Source: Iris pallida
Taxonomy: Eukaryota > Streptophyta > Magnoliopsida > Asparagales > Iridaceae
Direction: 5' to 3'
Assembly (NCBI GenBank): GCA_029216955.1
Contig: JANAVB010029819.1
Span: 32,918,827 to 32,982,826 of the forward strand
Length of the DNA: 64,000 nt
The first letter of the stretch is position 1, and each line of letters begins with the position of its first letter. Of the stretch, positions 21,658 to 33,879 are shown piece after piece. The notes beneath the pieces are model-generated. The model was given only the letters and a program-made list of their open reading frames with translations, was not told the origin of the DNA and searched no databases. Made by a program: the position numbers and the translations under genes.

Positions 21658-24600
21658 CCTGCAACTAGAAAATGCTCACTCACAACTTAGATTAACTTGA
21701 TTTAAGAGAATTACTAGGACTAGGAGTCCCTTGTTCAAATTGACCGTTGGGTAGTTAAGGTTATTAGACAGGCCATACAATTTAGATAGCTTGCTAGATC
21801 CCTATTGGTACACTATTGCTTTTGATATGACGGTTATGAACCCGTGGGTATATTACTCACTTGACTAGTTAGGCTTTCCTTAGAACTAAGGCTTAATCTT
21901 GATAAATTGTTCAATTTTTCTTTTGCTCTATTTAGATATAGATCTTATATCATAACTTAAAATTGTCTATTTAAAATCCTATTTTTGTCGAAAGGAATTA
22001 GTTCAAATTTTCTGATTCTATTATTCGCATACAAATCTCGATGTAGATTGATTTGAGATTTTCCCTCAACCATTGAAATGCATATGAAATAGATACTAGA
22101 ATGTTTGTATTTCTTTCGTCTTTAGTTATTTCCTCCATGTTAAATCTTTTATTTTAAGTGTTGTGACTGATAGGACAAATACCTACGCTTTATTTTAGTC
22201 AACTTGTTTGAATCTCTAGAAGCTCATGAATTTTTACGGATACAGTTAAAAGAATGTTAGTTAACTCATAATGGTTAGACAGCAGCGCACTGTCGTCAAT
22301 TATTTGAGGGTGGAGAATGTGGGTTCACTGCAGCCATCAGCGCACTGGCAAGGCACAACCCATAGAATTGAAATCCTTTCGAAGAACCATAGTTTATGGA
22401 ACATTGCTAAAACTATGTCCTCTTGACCTCTTTAGATCTTAGATACCCTTGTGTCAATATAAGGTAGAGTACCTGATAGCTGATCACGTCTGAACCATGG
22501 AACCAAGGGTTTACCACAGCCAGAATATACGGACGAGGCATAATCCTCGGTAAAATGACTTAAGACGGGATTACAAGTTTAGGATACCATAAAAGATAGT
22601 AGGATGCCTATATAAGCAAGAACACTAGTTAAGGCTTTGATTCTCTCAAAGCTCGAACCAATTGTGCCTCATTTCAAAAATCTCACATATTTATATTTTG
22701 ACTCTCTTGACCAATGCTGCTATTACAACCTAGTTTTTGCAAGCTTACTCTTTTATCGAGCTTGATTCAAGACATATGTTTATTGGGGACGCCCGCTAAC
22801 ATATTGTTTAATCAGAATCATTGTATTACGGTCTGATCAACCATGATGCATTTGGTTCGCTCTTCATTTAATTATACTACGTGGAATGAGATATAGAGGT
22901 ATCTAGGATCTCATCCGCGACTGCTTTGACAATTCCTCTTGAAATACTATATTCGCCTTTGAATCACGTAATTATACTTAGTGACCCCTTTCTTGAACTC
23001 CTTATTGGCTTTGTCTTTCACTGATTTGGAAAGACAAAAGCTCGTAATTGATAGATAGATATAGAGTATTTTCCATGGCTATGAAAGTTGTACACGTAAG
23101 TGTAGCTAACATCGGCCAGCTCTGTGACTGGAACCTTGCCTTGAGTTACTTATCCTCCCTTCGACACTAAACCCACTATCTTGATCTTCTAGTCATTGGA
23201 GTCAGAGAATGATTAGGATCGTTTCCTTGAATCGAATGCCAACCTAGGAGACTATCTATCCTCAAGAGACCAAATATTGTGAGCCTCTAATTATTTGTTG
23301 AAGCTTGCTTCAACTAGAACCCTTGTGACGATAGTCTGGTAGGTTTGACACACATAGAAATTTACGACCCAGTTGTTAGGAACCTTTTCATACGATGTGC
23401 CTTAGAGCTGGTTACTCCGTCGATAACTCTTGTACACCATGGACGGGTAGATCATTCTATTCTATCAACCATGCGTCATATTACACACTCGTTTTCCATT
23501 TAGTAAGGAATGACCCTTGACTTGACTTATATCTAATGTATCTCGTTACGTCGTGCCTTATTCTTTATTAACAAGAGACGAGGTACAATATCCGGACTTT
23601 GAAATCCTTCTAACCTCATTATTCCTAAAACCATATCCTAGCTTCTAAGGTGGGTAGACTGTAAGCCTTCTTGGGATATACGAGGATTATCGATTGATTA
23701 GAATAATTTTTCCATTAGAATGATAGTTAGTGCCCCATGGACTTCCACTTTCCATTTAGATTATTTTGTGCCCTGGCCGTGTCATTAATATTCGGAGCAC
23801 GAGACCAGCTGTTATCTTCCAACAAAATTCACATGCAAGGTCTAGACGAGTCCACCTTCATCTAGATATATCACGTCCCACTCAAACACGTCCTCTTGTA
23901 CTCAGTTTTTATGGTACGACTTTCAGGACGAAAGGACGAGTTATAACCCTTACTATAATACCGGTATGCTTTCTGACTTTCATTAGAGCTTCAACTTCGA
24001 CTCGAATCTTTCAACCCAATATGGTTGTGATCTACTCGAAGCCCACTACGCACATGTCACTAGTGTGTCACACAATTGTGTCTCCTCATGCTACTTAAAA
24101 ACAAAAGTCACTGAAGGCACATTTTTGGGCTTGAAGGACCTAGCTAACTAACCTGACAGGCAACTAGCTCAACCCTTGGATAGAAACCTATTCTAGGATA
24201 CCCTAATCTAGTAGGAAGAGTTTTATCATTGGGATCTTGTCCAATCCATATAGATTAAAATCCAATGTTCATCCAACCAACGACTGATGTCTAAATAGAG
24301 AACCCAGTAGAACCCATCCATGCATACCACCGTATTTGGACTATAAGACCGAACTAATTGAAATAGGTCCCTATACCTATTTTGTAGTCCCCACCTCTTA
24401 GACTGGAAAGACATTCGTAACCCTTACCTGGAAGTCGCAAGACGATCTTGTAGTGCACCTTTATCCCTTGCTCGTGTGTTTAGATAACCACGGAAAAGAT
24501 CACAATCTTGATTTCTCAAATTCAGTCCTATTTTGGGACGTTGTTTAGAACTCCGAGAACAGAATTTCTGTATTGCACGGATTGCAAGCCCCTCTAAGAA

Positions 24601-25124
24601 ACAAGTGCTCTTCGACGTAGCAAGTGACTGAACTAGAGTAGCCCAATCTAGCAAATAAGGCTGTGGTTCATAAACTCCCTTTCTATCTGTAACAATGGAT
24701 ACTCTCCACTGCTCTTGAAACTTCACAGTTTCTTCCAATTATTCTGCCTTATCTTCCTGTCCTCCCTACTTCGGAGCGACAGTAGTCATGCTTATTAGAC
24801 TTTATCAATATTTCTTAGCTACTTGTGTAAATTTGTTGCATATTAAATTTTGGGTTGCTTGATGGATAAGAGAGGATTATATATGCCATGTACAGTAGAT
24901 ATCTATTGGTAGAAATTTTAGCAGTTAGTTGGAAGATTATAAAGTTGTAGCGATAGAAGATTTGATGGGGTAACGTGACCAAAGGTGGGTAGAAGTCCTC
25001 CAGTATTCAGAATTACGAAATGGCTAGGAGGAGGTATACATATTTCTGAGAAATTAAATTTGAAAAGATTGTGGTAATAGTAGATTTATTCTATTTTTTT
25101 TGAATTTTAGGTATGTTTATGAGT

Positions 25125-25164
25125 TGAATTTCGAGGACGAAATTATTTTTAAGTTGGGTAGATT
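25125..25164 (+). other. Element C polypurine tract
   Basis: TTTCGAGGACGAAATT, then TTTAAGTTGGGTAGATT, immediately before TGTAGCTCCCC. Confidence 0.82.
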
Positions 25165-25570
25165 TGTAGCTCCCCTTCCGGAATATTTTTAAATATTTTA
25201 TTTAAATTGTGATTTTTAGATTTTATAAATAGTTATTTAGTTTATTATTACTGGCTATATTATTATTGTCAATAAATGTTATAATATACTTGTTCATATT
25301 TATAAAAAATAGGCTCTACATTGGAATGATGCTTTCGGATTTATTTAGAATTTATGGAGTATATTATATAAGTATATATTAAATATACATAAGTAAATAT
25401 GTATCTAGATATATATATAGAGTAAATAAACACATATATAAATACGTGTGTATGTATATATAAAAATACTATATATGTGTATGTGTGTATATGTATATAT
25501 ATAAATAAATATTATATATGTATGTGCATGTATGTATAAATATAAAAAGTATACGTGTGTATATATATAT

Positions 25571-25619
<49 letters not shown>

Positions 25620-25626
25620 AATATAT

Positions 25627-25693
<67 letters not shown>

Positions 25694-26277
25694 TAAGAAA
25701 AAAATATATACATGTATAGTATAAAAAAAAAAAAAGAAAAAAAAGGGAATAAAATAAGAAAGCAGCCCAGAACCGGCCAGCTAATCCCCCAGGCCCAGCC
25801 AGTGGGCCAGCAAGCCACAGGAACCCGACCTTAATATTCCTCCAACCGAGCTCTATATAGGATTCACCTATATCCCGATCAGGAACACGAGAGAGAGATG
25901 GAAATTCACGAAACCCTAACTCCGCCACCCCCACCTCCAATCGAGGGACAACCCCGTGGACCACTCGCTGGCCACAGTCGCACGCCGGACAACGCCTGGG
26001 CCGTCCAGACAGTGCGCGCGCGTACGAAGCACAGGAAGAACGACAACAGCATCAGCCCAAACATCCAACTTTGTGGGTAAAATTTCTTTCCTTGTACTCC
26101 GTCATTTTGCGTTTTGTAAATTAGTCCGAAGAGCCTATATAACCCTCTCGAGATCCCACCAAGGGGACTTGAGGATAGCATCACAACCTGTCCAGAAACT
26201 GGACGCCAATATCGACAAAAACCTGTTCGAAAATAGGACATATAACAGTCCAATCACCCACGTTTGGAGATCGATTT
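25165..26277 (+). repeat. Element C 3' LTR up to the E insertion
   Basis: Matches 7429-8053 and then 19559 onward without element D, proving that D is an insertion. It includes a TA microsatellite (about 25490-25690) and a TATA box at 26135-26142. It stops after GATCGATTT, where E begins with TGTCACGACC; the rest of this LTR is displaced beyond the window's left block. Confidence 0.9.
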
Positions 26278-29200
26278 TGTCACGACCCGCACCCTAGAGT
26301 AAGGGCATGAGACATGGGTACGTCCAGCCTACGCCGCAGTGTCGACGGTAGAACGCTGTCGTAGGTCAACATACATCTAACAATATATCTCTAAATAGTT
26401 TATACTCCCCGAATGGGGGTGACATAGCAGTAAATAAACTCAATCACAACTAAGGAAGAGATAGCACGATATGAAATAGAACTCAAGGGAAAATAGATGA
26501 TAAAGTAGTCTAAGATAATCCCAGCAAATATCCTGAGGTACATGGTCTCAAATACTGAATGAAAGATATATACAACTCAGAATAGAATAAAATCTAGCTA
26601 AACATGTCTCAAGACTACATAAGATAAGATAAGCCTAACTAACTAGTCTAGGCAATGGGGGTGTTGTCCTCAGCTAGAGCTGGGTCCTCCTGAGGGTCCA
26701 GCTCGCAAGTGTCGTCTAGGGCTGCCCCGTAGAAGGTATCCACACAGGCCTCCTCCTCGTCCTCTGTAATATTTTCAACATGTCCAGTCAGGACAGGAGC
26801 GAGTACAGTACATCTCAACAGTTCATAGCAGGTTAGAAAATATAATCATGCAGTAAAGTAAGATACAGGTGCTGAAGAATACAGTATGTAAACAGAGAAA
26901 GAGAACTGTAATAGAAATATCTACTATAAGTAAGGAACTAACAGTGGCTAGTGGGTCAGAGTACAGGATAGCACATATGAACAGAACAGATTTGTACATG
27001 ATCTACACTAAGGAGTTTCACATGATCTACACTACTATGGAATTGTTCACATGACTACTAGCACTCCCCCGTTTCCCCAATCAATACACAAGGATCTAAG
27101 CAGGTTATGTTATTATGCATGATATCACATAGGAGCCCATGAAAGGGTGTACATGATAGTATACATGAGGGCTCTGTGAACATGAGAGTACATGATTCAC
27201 AAGAGTGTACATGTATGGTGAAAGCGCAGGAGTACATGATGAAAATGAAACGCATATGACACAATGTACCCGATGCCCCCAAGGGGGATAACATCGCATG
27301 AAGAGATCCATATAGTACCAATCCGTGATAATGTCGTGACAGCACAAGTAAAGTAATTTAATGCAGGAAAAATAATTCTAAGCAGGATATGAAATGATCA
27401 GAGAATGTACTCGCCTGGTATCCGAGTGTCCAATAAGAGAGTACTGTTCGAGGAGTGGTATCTGGCTCCTAATCAGAACAGCACAAGTCACAACAAGTCT
27501 AAAATGGTAAAATGAAGTCCTACTATGCATTCTACATGATTCTAGGTCAATCTAGGCCAAAGTCAACTCTTGGTCAACTCTGGTCAACCCTAGAAGTCAA
27601 ACTAGGTCAACCAAGTCTAGACTAGGTCAAGCTAGTCTATCTAGTCCAATCTAGACTATACTAGTCTATACTAATCTAGTCTAGGTCTACCAAGGCTAAA
27701 CTAGCCTATCAACATTCAATACAAGGCTATAAAACCTATCCTATCAATCAAGCACAACCCCAAACACAAACACTAATGACACACCAAATACATATACATG
27801 ATACTAGTATATATGCCAATATATCTATTCATCCAATGCATGAATCTATACTAAATACTTATATATAAAATACAACTTACATTATATATAGATACATATA
27901 TTAGAGTTTACATTACATATATACTTTACATAACATATATAATATATATATATATATATAATATTATATATATATATATATATTATATATATATACATAT
28001 ACATTAGGAAAATAGGATAGGCATATAGAGAGGGTGAAAGGACATCATGGCAATGTGAGTGTCTATGTGTAGTGTTGTGAGGGATGTACGTATCATGGAA
28101 TTTGTGAGAGGGCATGTGTCAATGGGAAAATAAGTGTGTGGCATGGTGTCATGAGAGTGTTAGGTGTAAATAAATCTGAAACAGTGGCAGTGTGTGTGTA
28201 TGTAGTATGGCAGTTGTGTGAGGAGTGAGTGAATAGGTGTGTAGCTGTGTGTGTGTGGGAAGAGTGGACTGTACAGGAATGTAAATGTGCAAAGGGAAAT
28301 AACAGTTCAGATTTAGAGACTTCTAACTCAGTTTTTTACCACATGTGAAGCACCAACAAAATAGTTCATAATTGTTAAAACAGTTAACTAGTGTTCAGTT
28401 ACAGCCAAATACCAATTCCCAGATTTCATACAACACTGGCAAACATTCCATAGTTCATAATAGAACTCAAAAATCAGTCTAAAACAGTTTATACAGTTCA
28501 TGAAATTCCAGTTTTTAGTCAATTCTTGTATTCTCAGTTTTTAAGCCCAAACTACAACCAAACAATCCCAAATTCGACACATATTTAAGAATCATGTAGG
28601 AGGACCAATACAGGAATTAAAACCAATATATTAACAGTAATAAATAGGTTAAAATAGCTGGCAAATATCATATTTGAAAACTAGAAATTTACAGAAAACA
28701 CATATATCAGCTGCTTTGGGGTAAATGAGAATTCAAATAGGAAATTAAACTAAAACACGAATCCATTGGTCGGTAATTATATATAATACATATGTCCCAC
28801 AATGTCATTGTGTCCAAACACGAGGACACAATGTGTCAAAACCAATCAAAACACAAAACGGTGTAATATCTGTGCTAATCCTCGTGCACGTGTTCACGGG
28901 TTTCGTGTGCACGACAGGATACGACACAACCCACGTGGTTGTGTCCCAGTGTTGACTAGGTCTAGGTCTAGGGCTAGGACACCCTGATTTAGGTCCATAC
29001 ACGTGTGTCAGTGACACGACACACGTATCAGTGCCCTAAAAAAAACTGAACCCAGTTCAGTACAAAAGTAATGCACGTGTTCGTGCGTGTCCGACACGAC
29101 ACGTGGGGGTCTGAGACTCGACACACGTCGTGTCAGTCACGAGGACGACCCATGTGTCAAGTGTCAAGTGTCAACGTGGCGTCTCCTGGCAGCTGTGGCC

Positions 29201-30209
29201 CCCGAACAGCAGGAGATCCAACCCGAGCACGCGCGCGTGTGTGCACCGCTTGTCCACGCATCGATTCCAACACCCGACACAAACACCACCTTAGAGGAAC
29301 AGAAATCAATAAGCAATGATAAAACCTAGATTCCGATTCAAAAATATTGCACAAAAGAAATCGAAATGCCCTTTGAGGCATTTCGACAAACACTTAAGGA
29401 CAGTTCCTGATACGTGTCCAAACGGACACGAAACTTATAAAACTCGATACGAAACCAATACAAACACTTAGGGGACTCCTAGGGCTTTCTGAATATGTAA
29501 AGAAATTAGAATTTCATTGAGGAATGAGGAAGTTACCTATAGTTGAACTTTCTAGAAAACCCCTTTTGTAGAGCTCTTCTCCTTGATATCCCAATCCAAT
29601 CAAATCAACAACAAACTGAAATAAAACTTCAATAACAGCAAGAATAGGTATATTAAAACCTAATGGAAGAAATTTGAATGAAAAAGGAAATGGAATGGAA
29701 TTCTAGGGATTAAATGAAGTAGGAACAAACCTTGTTTTCTAAACTTGAGCTTTCCTAAAAAGAGGCAACCCTAAAATTAAGAGAGCATTTATAGGGTTGT
29801 GTTACCAAGGAGGATAGGGTGGCCGGCCACTTAGTCTAGGGCTTAGGGTTTTGCAATGTCTTGGGCTTTGGGCCAACCTACAAGGCTATGGCTTGAATTG
29901 ATTTATTAATAGTTCTAAATAATAAGCCATGACTTATGACTTTCTAATTCCTATTGCTAACTAGAGTCTATTGACCAAACCAAGGGTTAGCTTAGGTTAG
30001 ACTAGAGTCATATAACCTAACCAAGTCCCTACTAACTAGGGTTAGATTCTAGGTTGGTCTACAAGGGTCAAAACTAGCCAAAGTCAACCTAGTCCAAACA
30101 ATTCCAAAATAATTCCTAAAAATTCCCATAAATTCAAATAAATTCTAATAAATTTAAATTACCCCAAAAATGTCAAAAATACCATCAAACTAGAAATGTG
30201 GTAGTGACA
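26278..30209 (-). repeat. Element E 3' LTR (3932 bp)
   Basis: Plus-strand ends TGTCACGACC...GGTAGTGACA. The first 1.2 kb matches 35245-36487. It contains the LTR-end hairpin module (26330-26350), a GTACATGA-rich stretch with open frames at 27058-27345 homologous to a D-LTR segment, TA repeats at 27935-28000, TG-rich sequence at 28020-28260, the CGTGTC-rich part at 28800-29180, and two inverted repeats at 29361-29430. No gene is supported. Confidence 0.92.
28800..29430 (-). promoter_or_regulatory. CGTGTC/CACGTG-rich LTR segment and two inverted repeats in E
   Basis: Many CACGTG, GACACG and CGTGTC words between 28800 and 29180. Then come a perfect 10 bp inverted repeat, TCGAAATGCC with GGCATTTCGA (29361-29386, 6 nt loop), and a perfect 7 bp one, CGTGTCC with GGACACG (29413-29430). 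On the element strand the order and spacing match D at 9171-9600, although the sequences have diverged. Confidence 0.55.
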
Positions 30210-30262
30210 AATCTACCCTTCTTAAAAGAATTTTGTCCTCGAAATTGAAAGGCGAAATACAA
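30210..30262 (-). other. Element E polypurine tract
   Basis: Element strand: AATTTCGAGGACAAAATT, then TTTAAGAAGGGTAGATT, then the LTR start TGTCACTACC. Confidence 0.83.
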
Positions 30263-30287
30263 CTGATGAAAGGATAGAAAGTATACC

Positions 30288-30710
30288 TCACGGTCCAAAA
30301 AGATAAGGGTAGCGCTCGCGCATCTCATCCTCCCGCTCCCTAGTAGACTCTTCTGGAGAATGATGTCTCCATGCGACGCATACCAAAGGTATCACCTGGT
30401 TCCTCAGAACCTTCTTCCGTCGATCCAGAATCTCTACTGGCTGCTCTGGATAGCTGAGAGAAGGCCCAACCTCAATCTCTGAATGATCGAGCACAAGGCT
30501 AGGATCAGCCACGTACCGTCTCAACTGTAATACATAGAATACGTTGTGGACCTCCACTAGCACAGGCGGTAAGTCTAGCCTGTATGCAACGTCACCGACT
30601 CTCCCGCTGATAACGAAAGGGCCGATGAAGCGCGGGCTAAGCTTTCCGCCTCCACCAAAACGTATCGTACCACGAGTCAGAGATATCCTCAAAAAAACCT
30701 GGTCTTCGAC
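30288..30710 (-). pseudogene. Element E integrase C-terminus: GPY/F module and chromodomain-like tail
   Basis: Open from the intron-like insert to the stop at 30288. Reads FLRIS, KLSPRFIGPFVISGRVG (GPY/F), LDLPPVL, VHNVFYVLQLRRYV, VEILDRRKKVLRNQ, VAWRHHSPEEST and YPYLFGP. The chromodomain-like tail would help direct insertion. Its frame joins the integrase core only if 30711-30806 is removed from the RNA. It is classed as pseudogene because the upstream polyprotein has stops. Confidence 0.82.
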
Positions 30711-30806
30711 CTAATCACAAGCAAGGTCTCAATTAATTATAATAAACAAACATGATCAAAAATCACAAACAAACAAACCTAAATCTAATCCTACTCTAAT
30801 TTGTAC
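30711..30806 (-). other. Intron-like insert in element E integrase (96 bp)
   Basis: The coding strand reads GAG, then GTACAAATTAG...TTGTGATTAG, then GTC GAA GAC. It has a GT start and AG end, is T-rich, lies in phase 0 and holds TGA and TAG codons in the reading frame, so integrase cannot be translated through it. Removing it restores the continuous core to GPY/F spacing usual in the family. Present at the same codon in A. Confidence 0.68.
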
Positions 30807-31643
30807 CTCAAACTCCAACGACCTCAGGTGGCTATCGGTCCAGTGCCGATGTCTGTCCGGCGCCACATGAAGTCTGTCCCTGATGAGCTTCACCTTCTCG
30901 GCTGCGTCAACAACCATCTTTGGCCCCAGTAAAGCTCGTTCACCAACATCATCCCAAGATATGGGTGTACGGCACCTACGCCCGTACAGAGCCTCGAAAG
31001 GTGACATCTTAATGCTGGCCTGGAAACTATTATTGTAAGCAAACTCCACCAAATGAAGATGATCCTCCCAGGAACCTCCAAAGTCCAGGATGCACGTCCG
31101 CAGCATATCCTCAAGTGTCTGAATAGTCCTCTCCGACTGTCCGTCCGTCTGCGGGTGGTATGCAATACTAAACTTGAGCTGAGTGCCCAAGCTGGTCTGC
31201 AGACTCCTCTAGAAATGGAAAGTAAAGCGACTATCCCGATCTGAGACGATGCTGACTGGAACTTCGTGAATCCTGACTATCTGTCGCATATACATCTCTG
31301 CCAGCCTCTCTGTAGACGTACCCACCTTGAATGGCAAGAAGTGGGCCGATTTGGTCAACCTGTCAACGATGACCCAAATTGCGTCTTTCCCTCCTGGAGT
31401 ATGCGGCAATCCTGAAATGAAGTCCATAGTGATATGCTCCCATTTCCACTCGGGGATGGGTAGCGGCTGCAACAATCCACCGGGCCTCTGTCTCTCTGCC
31501 TTGACCTACTGACAGACCAAGCACCTAGCCATGAAGCGAGCCACCTCCCGCTTCATCCCTGACCACCAAACATGCTCCCTCAGATCTCGGTACATCTTGT
31601 TGGCACCCGGGTGTATAGAGTACTGAGATCTGTGGGCCTCCTA
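30807..31643 (-). pseudogene. Element E integrase: zinc-binding and catalytic core
   Basis: Element-strand order: HHCC zinc-binding region (IHPGANKMYRDLKEHVWW to CLVC, about 31510-31640), first Asp in [10 protein letters not shown], second Asp in SDRDSRF, Glu in DGQSERTIQTLEDMLR, then LVEFAYNNSF and ALYGRRCRTP. TAG stops lie at 31641-31643, 31506-31508 and 31209-31211. Element A has CAG, CAG and TGG respectively at these codons. All three catalytic acidic residues survive. Confidence 0.85.
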
Positions 31644-31841
31644 CATAACCTGCTCCCTGAGCTCTCCGCTGGGCACACATAACCTGGAACCGTGCCTCAA
31701 GGCACCATCCTCTGTAAGAGAATACTCGCCCTCCAGCAATCCTGCTTGAACCTGCTCTCGGAGACACCGCAGAGCAACGTCCTCAAACTGAGCCGACTTG
31801 ATCCTCTCTACCAAGTCCGACTGAATCTGCATGCTCCACAA

Positions 31842-33229
31842 CTATATCTGCACTCCGGGCATGATCACCTCAATCCCAAGGCTCTCCAAGTCTGCAAGCA
31901 AATGTCGATCCATGGTCAAACACATGGCTGTCGGATACCTACTCAAGGCATCGGCAACCACGTTGGCCTTTCCTGGGTGATACTGAAGTAGGATGTCAAA
32001 ATCCTTCATCAACTCTAGCCATCTGCGCTGCCTCATGTTCAACTCCTTCTGAGTGAACACATACTTTAAGCTCTTGTGATCTGTGAAGATCTCCACCCTC
32101 TCACCATACAGATAATGCTTCCACAACTTCAGAGCAAATATCACTGCTGCCAGCTCCAAGTCGTAGGTAGGGTAGTTCTTCTCATGGGGATGCAATTGCC
32201 TGGAAGCATAGGCAATCACCTTCCCATGCTGCTGCAAGACGCAACCCAGCCCCTTCCCTGAAGCATCACTATAAATAGTGAATCCACCTGATCTTGAAGG
32301 CAATATCAGAATCGGAGCTGTCGTAAGCCGCTTCTTCAACTCATCAAAAGCTGCCTGACACTCCTCTGACCAAACATACTCAGCATCCTTCCGGGTCAAC
32401 CGAGTCAACGGCTCTGCAACCCGGAAGAAATCCTGCACAAATTTCCGATAATATCCTGCCAGCCCCAAGAAACTCCTGATCTCTGCAACTGAAGTCGGCG
32501 CTGCCCATGCCTCAACTGCTACAATCTTCTTGGGGTCGACTGAGATACCATCTCCAGTCACCACATGCCCCAAGAAGTCCACCCGATCCAAGAAGAACTC
32601 ACACTTGGAGAGCTTTCCGTAAAGCTGCTCCCTCTGAGAGTCTCCAGCACTATCCTCAAATGCTCCTCGTGTTCCTCCTCAGTCTTGGAATATACTAAGA
32701 TGTCGTCAATGAACACCACCACAAACTGATCCAGATACTGATGGAACACCTTGTTCATAAGGTTCATAAACACTGCTGGTGCATTGGATAGCCCAAACGG
32801 CATAACCAAAAACTCAAACTGCCCGTACCGCGTCCTGAAAGCGGTCTTGGGAATATCCTCCCCCTTCACCTTCACCTGGTGATATCCCGACCTTAGATCA
32901 ATCTTGGAAAATACCCGAGCACCGCTCAACTGGTCAAAAAGATCGTCGATCCGCGGCAGTGGGTATTTGTTCTTGATCGTGAGGTTGTTGAGTGCCCTAT
33001 AGTCAATACACATGCGTACTGACCAATCCTTCTTCGGCACGAACAATACTGGTGCTCCCCATGGCAACGAACTCGAGCGGATGAAGCCCTTGTCCTGTAG
33101 CTCATCCACCTGCTTCTTCAGCTCCACCAGCTCGTTGTTGATCACCCGATAGACATGCTGAGAGATGGGTTCCGCTCCTGGAACCAAGTCTATCGAGAAC
33201 TCTATGTCTCTGTCTGGTGGCAATCCCTA
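31842..33229 (-). pseudogene. Element E reverse transcriptase/RNase H, frameshifted copy
   Basis: Two overlapping open pieces: 32558-33223 (RT through FIDDILVYS and [13 protein letters not shown] region) and 31842-32591 (connection and RNase H). A one-base deletion near 32630 in the left block separates them; the right block has the base and an open 460-residue frame (61098-62480). Bounded by TAG at 33227-33229 upstream and 31842-31844 downstream. Confidence 0.88.
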
Positions 33230-33729
33230 CAACTCCATGGGAAAACATCCATATAATCTGCTATCAAGGGGTGTAGAATCGCCTGCTCCTCGACCGAGAC
33301 TCCACCGAAGACTCCGCTGCTCTGCTCTGTCTGACGTCTGGAGTACTCGAACTCTGGCTCCCCCGACGCTCTAAAAAATTCTACCCCCTCTGTAATCAAT
33401 GCGGCGTGGTGCCTGCTTAACCAATCCATGCCTAGTACTATATCGTAGTTCGACAATGGCATTACGAGCAGGCTTATCTCCAACTCCCGGCCTCCCAAAA
33501 CTACTCTCCGACCCTTACAAACATCACTCACGAGGATAATGCCACCCCCGATCGTGATCTTGTAAGTCCTAGGCAATGATTCAGCTATGATACCGTGTCT
33601 AATCGCAAAAGATACTGATATAAAGTTATACAAAGCACCGGAATCGAATAATGCAAAAGCTGGACTGGAGTCGAGAAGAATCGAACCTGCAATCAGCTCT
33701 CCGATGGCCTCCGTATCCTCTGCTGCCAT
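33202..33729 (-). pseudogene. Element E aspartic protease domain
   Basis: 175-residue frame: GELIAGSILLDS, catalytic FALFDSG, TIGGG, GRELEISLLVMPL, YDIVLGMDWLSRHHA, then the linker towards RT ending DYMDVF. A one-base difference near 33240 then shifts the frame relative to the right block. The protease-to-linker part is better preserved here than in the right block, where an indel at about 62634 breaks it. Confidence 0.85.
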
Positions 33730-33879
33730 GGCGAATCCTCGTCCCTGCTGGCCTCCCCTGGCCTGCTGCTGGTGCTGGATGAACCTCTGTTGCAGCGTCT
33801 GCAGGGCTGGTCCCCTCCGCTGGCCTGCTGGAGCCCTTGCTCCTCCTCCCTGGGCTGCTCGTCCCCCAGACCTAGCACA

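Larger units (their letters stand above)
21573..25164 (+). other. Element C internal region, no recognisable coding capacity
   Basis: 3.6 kb between primer site and polypurine tract. The longest open frames are 110 codons (23766-24098, plus) and 104 codons (24424-24738, minus), neither with a gag, protease, RT or integrase motif. A structured motif at 22320-22362 (TGGGTT...AACCCA enclosing GCAGCCAT and CTGGC) resembles the hairpin units in the D leader. The strong conservation between blocks reflects duplication only. Confidence 0.7.
7429..26277 (+). mobile_element. Element C: non-coding LARD-like LTR retrotransposon, host of D and E
   Basis: Its 5' LTR is 7429-8053 plus 19559-21572 (about 2.64 kb once D is removed), its internal region 21573-25164 (3592 bp), and its 3' LTR starts at 25165 and is cut by E at 26277/26278. 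LTRs start TGTAGCTCCCC and end TTGTTACA. A primer site lies at 21581-21595 and a polypurine tract before 25165. No gag or pol domain is recognisable, so it must rely on enzymes made elsewhere (large retrotransposon derivative). It is inserted in the 5' LTR of A. Confidence 0.85.

Noticed and set aside
24424..24738. 104-codon minus-strand frame in the C interior (and 110 codons at 23766-24098)
   Set aside because: No recognisable motif. The first is antisense to the element; conservation between blocks is due to duplication.
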